Assembly (NCBI RefSeq): GCF_008039615.1
Contig: NZ_VDUZ01000019.1
Location: forward strand, 1 to 64,000
Length of the DNA: 64,000 bases
From: Vineibacter terrae
GTDB lineage: Bacteria; Pseudomonadota; Alphaproteobacteria; Reyranellales; Reyranellaceae
Direction of reading: 5' to 3'
Every line of letters begins with the position of its first letter. Position 1 is the stretch's first letter. Positions 60,303-64,000 of this stretch are shown in pieces. The notes beneath the pieces were generated by a model, which had not been told where the DNA came from, ran no database searches, and saw only the letters and a program-made list of their open reading frames with translations. A program made the position numbers and the translations under genes.

Positions 60303-63257
60303 ATGGCCAAGCGTATGCTGGTCGACGCCACGCATCCCGAGGAGACTCGGGTCGTCGTGGTTGACGGAACCCGTCTCGAAGAGTTCGATTTCGAGACCTC
60401 AAGCAAGAAGCAGCTCAAGGGCAACATCTACCTCGCCAAGGTGGTGCGCATCGAGCCGTCGCTCCAAGCGGCGTTCGTCGAGTACGGTGGCAATCGCCAC
60501 GGCTTCCTGGCCTTCTCGGAAATTCATCCGGACTACTACCAGATCCCGATCGCCGACCGTGAGAAGCTGCTGGCCGAGCAGGCGCAGCGCGCGCAGCGCG
60601 AGGACGAAGGCGGCAACGGCGACCACTCCGGGCGCGTCGACCGCAGCGATATCGAGGATGCGCGCGAGGAGCGCGCCCAGTTCACCGCGGAGCTGATGGA
60701 GACCAGCCCGGGGCAGGTCGACGCGCACGCCGAGCACGAGCACGAGCCGGCTCACGAGGCACCCGCCGAGCCCGGCGCTGACAGCGCGGCCGAGCCGCCC
60801 CCGCCGGCAACCGAGCCCCCGACCATCCAGGAGCCGCCGGCCGCCGCGGCCCCTGAGGAGCCGGCGACCCGCAGCGAGACCATCGCCGCGGCCGCAGCGA
60901 CGGACAGCCTCACCGGCCCGGCGGTCGAAGATGCGCCGGCAGCGCACGACACCGCGCCCCCGGCCGACACCACCGATCACGCCGACGGCGCACCGGCGCC
61001 GGCCGCCCCGACCGGGCACGAAGCAGCGGCAGCCGACCTGCCGCCGGCGGCGGAAGGCGCCGAAGGCAGCGAGCAGCCCGCACCGGCCGGGTCGACGGAC
61101 GCCGCCGTCGTCGATCCGTCGGAAGCGCCGCAGCCGGAAGTGCCGGTCGAGACCCTGGGCGGCGACGACTACGAGCAGCGGCCGCGCCGCAGCCCGCCGC
61201 CGCGCCAGTACAAGATCCAGGAAGTCATCAAGCGCCGGCAGATCCTGCTGGTGCAGGTGGTCAAGGAGGAGCGCGGCAACAAGGGCGCGGCGCTCACCAC
61301 CTACCTGTCGCTGGCCGGCCGCTACGCCGTGCTGATGCCCAATGCCGGCCGAGGCGGCGGCATCTCGCGCAAGATCACCAATGCCGGCGACCGCAAGCGC
61401 ATGAAGGAGATGCTGGCCGAGCTCGACGTGCCCAGCGGCATGGGCGTGATCCTGCGCACCGCCGGCCTGGAGCGCTCCAAGGCCGAGATCCGCCGCGACT
61501 ACGACTACCTGATGCGCCTGTGGGACAGCATCCGGGACCTGACCTTCCAGTCCAAGGCGCCGGCGCTGATCTACGAGGAAGGCGACATCGTCAAGCGGTC
61601 GATCCGCGACCTCTACAACAGCGACATCGAGGAAGTGCAGATCGAGGGCGAGCATGGCTTCGGCCGGGCGCAGGATTTCATGCGCCAGCTCATCCCCTCG
61701 CATGTGCCGAAGGTGAAGCTCTACCGCGACGGCATCCCCCTCTTCCACCGCTACCAGATCGAAACCCAGCTCGACGCGATGCATTCGCCGATCGTGCAGC
61801 TGCGCAGCGGTGCCTACATCGTCATCAACCCGACCGAGGCGCTGGTCGCCATCGACGTCAACTCGGGTCGCGCCACCAAGGAGCGCAACATCGAGGAGAC
61901 GGCGCTGCGCACCAACCTGGAAGCGGCCGAGGAGATCGCCCGCCAGGTGCGGCTGCGCGACCTTGCCGGCCTCGTGGTCATCGACTTCATCGACATGGAG
62001 GAGTCCAAGCACCAGGGCCAGGTCGAGCGCCGCCTGAAGGAGGCGATGAAGTCGGACCGGGCGCGCATCCAGATCGGCCGCATCAGCCCGTTCGGCCTGC
62101 TCGAGCTGTCGCGCCAGCGCCTGCGGCCGAGCCTGCTGGAGAACGTCACCGAGGTCTGCCCGCATTGCGAGGGTACCGGCCGCGTGCGCTCGGTCGAATC
62201 GACGGCCCTGCATGTGCTGCGCGGCATCGAGGAGGAAGGCGTCCGCCGCCGGGCCGGCGAGATCGTGGTCAAGGTGCCGGTCGCCGTCGCGCTCTACCTG
62301 CTCAACCACAAGCGCACGAACATCGCCGACGCCGAGCAGCGCTACGGCTTCCACGTGCTGATCGCCGGCGACGACGACCTCATCCCGCCGCACTACGACA
62401 TCGAGCGCACCAAGGCGCGCAGCGCCGTCGAGCCGCCGCCGGCGCTGCGCCAGACCGCCTCGGCGCAGTACGATGAGTTCGAGGACGGCGCCGAGGCCGA
62501 TGACGGCGCCGGCGCCGGCGAGCCGATCGCGGAAGCCCTGGCGGGCGAGGACAGCGAGGATGGGCGCCGTCGCCGTCGCCGCCGCCGCCGTCGCCGTGGT
62601 GACGGCAAAGGCGAAGGCGAGGGCGGCGTCGGTGAAACGGCGGCGCTGGATGACACCGTGCAGCCTGGCGCCGAGCCCAACGGCGACGCCCGCCTGGCTG
62701 AAGAAGAGACGCCGGAGGGCACGGCCGCTGCCGATGACGGTGCCGCCGATGGCGAGCGCGACGACATCGAGGCCGGCACGCCTGCCGCCGAGACCGATGA
62801 GGGCGATGGCCAGCGCCGCCGCCGGCGCGGCCGACGCGGCGGACGCGGCCGACGCCGCGACCACGACGGATCGACCGAGGCCGCCGACGGCACGGAGCCC
62901 GGCATGGACACCGATGCCGGCGACACGGCCGAGGCGCCGGTGCCACCCCCGGCTCCCGACGCCATGATCGAGCCGCCGCCGGCGGCCGCGACGGAAGAGC
63001 CGCTGCCGCCGGCCGCGCTAGGAGAGCCGCCACTGGCGGCCGCGATGGAAGAACCGCCGCCGGCACCGGTGGTCGCCGCTGCCGAGGAGCCGCCCGCCGC
63101 CCTGCCGGAGCCGCCGCCCCTCCCGACGCCGGTGCTGGAAATTGTGGCCGCAGCACCCGAGGCCGAAACACCGCCGGCACCGGTGGTGCCCTCCATCGCC
63201 GTCGAGGCGCCGCCGGAGAAGCCGCGGCGCGGCTGGTGGTCGCGGCTGACCAGCTGA
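60303..63257 (+). CDS. rne: Ribonuclease E
   Basis: The essential endoribonuclease for mRNA decay and RNA processing, 984 residues. The S1 domain begins near 35; catalytic aspartates lie in AIDVNSGRAT (about 518) and VVIDFIDME (about 560), and the zinc-link CPHC is near 620. An Ala/Pro/Glu-rich insertion (about 98-300) interrupts the S1 domain. The C-terminal part has Arg-rich RNA-binding tracts (RRRRRRRRRRR near 755 and RRRRRGRRGGRGRRR near 840) and an acidic/Pro-rich tail, the likely degradosome scaffold. GGAG lies 11 bases before the ATG. Confidence 0.96.
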   Translation: MAKRMLVDATHPEETRVVVVDGTRLEEFDFETSSKKQLKGNIYLAKVVRIEPSLQAAFVEYGGNRHGFLAFSEIHPDYYQIPIADREKLLAEQAQRAQREDEGGNGDHSGRVDRSDIEDAREERAQFTAELMETSPGQVDAHAEHEHEPAHEAPAEPGADSAAEPPPPATEPPTIQEPPAAAAPEEPATRSETIAAAAATDSLTGPAVEDAPAAHDTAPPADTTDHADGAPAPAAPTGHEAAAADLPPAAEGAEGSEQPAPAGSTDAAVVDPSEAPQPEVPVETLGGDDYEQRPRRSPPPRQYKIQEVIKRRQILLVQVVKEERGNKGAALTTYLSLAGRYAVLMPNAGRGGGISRKITNAGDRKRMKEMLAELDVPSGMGVILRTAGLERSKAEIRRDYDYLMRLWDSIRDLTFQSKAPALIYEEGDIVKRSIRDLYNSDIEEVQIEGEHGFGRAQDFMRQLIPSHVPKVKLYRDGIPLFHRYQIETQLDAMHSPIVQLRSGAYIVINPTEALVAIDVNSGRATKERNIEETALRTNLEAAEEIARQVRLRDLAGLVVIDFIDMEESKHQGQVERRLKEAMKSDRARIQIGRISPFGLLELSRQRLRPSLLENVTEVCPHCEGTGRVRSVESTALHVLRGIEEEGVRRRAGEIVVKVPVAVALYLLNHKRTNIADAEQRYGFHVLIAGDDDLIPPHYDIERTKARSAVEPPPALRQTASAQYDEFEDGAEADDGAGAGEPIAEALAGEDSEDGRRRRRRRRRRRGDGKGEGEGGVGETAALDDTVQPGAEPNGDARLAEEETPEGTAAADDGAADGERDDIEAGTPAAETDEGDGQRRRRRGRRGGRGRRRDHDGSTEAADGTEPGMDTDAGDTAEAPVPPPAPDAMIEPPPAAATEEPLPPAALGEPPLAAAMEEPPPAPVVAAAEEPPAALPEPPPLPTPVLEIVAAAPEAETPPAPVVPSIAVEAPPEKPRRGWWSRLTS

Positions 63258-63270
63258 GGCGCCGCCATCC

Positions 63271-63306
63271 AAAAAGGCCGTCATCGCCTGCGATGACGGC
63301 CTTTTT
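63271..63306. terminator. Bidirectional Rho-independent terminator of rne
   Basis: AAAAAGGCCGTCATCG-CCTG-CGATGACGGCCTTTTT: a perfect 16-base stem with a 4-base loop, ending in T5 on the plus strand and also T5 on the minus strand. It lies between the convergent rne and zincin-like genes and can end both transcripts. Confidence 0.95.
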
Positions 63307-63333
63307 ATTGCCGATCGTCGGCTGGCTTCATCG

Positions 63334-63921
63334 TCAGCGCACGAAGTAGGACCGCACGATCGCCTGCACCTGCGTCTTGACGATGATCGTGCGTTTCTGC
63401 TTGGCCGGCGCCTCGTGCATGATGTTGCCGAGCTGCGGCAGGTGGTTGGGCGAGTTGGTCGCGGCATGGCCGATCTCGTGGATCAGCACCGACTCGTCGT
63501 TGGCGATCGCGCCGCTGACGAGGCAGTACGGCAGCCACGGCGAGCCCGTGGTGGTTCCCGGCGGCCGGGTCAGCACCGTCAGGCCCATGCCGGTGTCCTT
63601 GAACTCGCAGAAGATCACGGGCAGCCGTTGGCGCTTGTCGGGCGTTTTCTGGTCATCGAAGATGGCGCCCGCCTTGAGGCGCAGATCGTTGTACTCCTCC
63701 GGCAGCAGCGGCCGGTCGGGCACCTCGATGGTGTGCTTGTCGCTGCGCACCCTCCCGGGATAGACGTCGAAGCCGATATTGTGCTCGCCCAGCAGCTTCT
63801 CGGCGTAGTCGAGCACCGTCTTGGCGGTGTTGAGCTTGTAGTTCGACGCCCAGAACAGCGTCAGGCGCGCCTTCGCCAGGCCGGGGTTCTTGAAGCTCGG
63901 ATCCCAATCTGAACTGGCCAT
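63334..63921 (-). CDS. Putative zinc-dependent peptidase with HExxH motif, unknown family
   Basis: A 195-residue protein without a signal peptide. Residues about 144-158 carry HEIGH, then AATNSPNH, so a third zinc ligand histidine follows, and LGNIMHE further on resembles a metzincin Met-turn. The spacing (HExxH plus 8 residues to the next His) is longer than the metzincin consensus HExxHxxGxxH. The N-terminal half (about 20-60) reads like a secondary-structure scaffold. The ATG at 63921 has GGGAGAG upstream. It converges with rne. Target unknown. Confidence 0.6.
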   Translation of the reverse strand: MASSDWDPSFKNPGLAKARLTLFWASNYKLNTAKTVLDYAEKLLGEHNIGFDVYPGRVRSDKHTIEVPDRPLLPEEYNDLRLKAGAIFDDQKTPDKRQRLPVIFCEFKDTGMGLTVLTRPPGTTTGSPWLPYCLVSGAIANDESVLIHEIGHAATNSPNHLPQLGNIMHEAPAKQKRTIIVKTQVQAIVRSYFVR

Positions 63922-64000
63922 GGCCCTCTCCCTTGCTCGGCCCGTCGCTGCCGCCGGTGTATGGGCCGCGCCGGTTTCCGCATGACTGCGCGGCCGCCGC
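63922..64000. other. Window end, no gene seen
   Basis: The final 79 bases contain the ribosome site of the zincin-like gene and no further feature that I can identify. The sequence is GC-rich. Confidence 0.4.

Noticed and set aside
60399-62864. Long minus-strand open frame opposite rne
   Set aside because: Composition is Arg/Gly/Ala/Val-rich with no motif; it mirrors the coding bias of rne.

Overview
The window is very GC-rich, densely packed chromosomal DNA, most probably from an alphaproteobacterium of the Rhodospirillales/Reyranella/Hyphomicrobiales type. This is judged from gene content and order: a divergent rne / amidase-PBP1A-prfB block, an AsmA-like/glnE/bcp block, many Bug, MHS and polyamine-type transporters, and many SDR enzymes. 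No rRNA, tRNA, CRISPR array or prophage was recognised. Most of the window is accessory metabolism. Core genes are valS, glnE, bcp, prfB, the PBP1A gene, the amidase gene and rne.

Layout. 1-127: cut-off end of an IS481-like insertion sequence. 168-6985 (minus): an ArgE-type deacetylase, a complete PotD/A/B/C-type ABC importer, a 40-codon ORF and two SDRs. 7007-7524: a broken DUF559 nuclease-like gene between two oppositely oriented copies of a palindromic repeat. 7535-13393: an orphan peptide-binding protein, an SDR, a small lipoprotein and a hybrid histidine kinase. 14022-20945 (minus): a ribose-type ABC importer in which one permease is fused to a beta-propeller (SMP-30/strictosidine-synthase-like) domain, and a second propeller protein is encoded in the same operon. 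21232-26653: a MarR/DHA2-efflux pair, an esterase, an ornithine-cyclodeaminase relative, a degenerate receiver and a GNAT. 26849-32083: a sugar-acid locus with a LacI regulator, twin operators, a PhyH dioxygenase, an MHS transporter, DgoK and DgoA. 32236-36108: a lysine-rich unknown protein, an MFS/AraC pair and a GST. 36173-48890: valS, an AsmA-like protein, glnE, bcp, an ECF sigma factor, a luciferase-like monooxygenase and a dienelactone-hydrolase-like protein. 48980-54895: a hydrolase, a Bug protein, a TauD-type dioxygenase, a GntR regulator, diaminopropionate ammonia-lyase and a 2-hydroxyacid dehydrogenase. 55128-63257: prfB with its programmed frameshift, PBP1A, the amidase, and rne with a long leader. 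63334-63921: a small HExxH protein.

Four dispersed palindromic repeat families (called A to D here) fill most of the longer gaps between genes. Several copies sit inside operons, between cistrons, where they could act as mRNA hairpins. The points most worth following are the permease-propeller fusion operon, the family A/DUF559 cassette, the twin LacI operators, the roughly 200-residue insertion in the S1 domain of RNase E, and the two unassigned proteins at 32236 and 63334.
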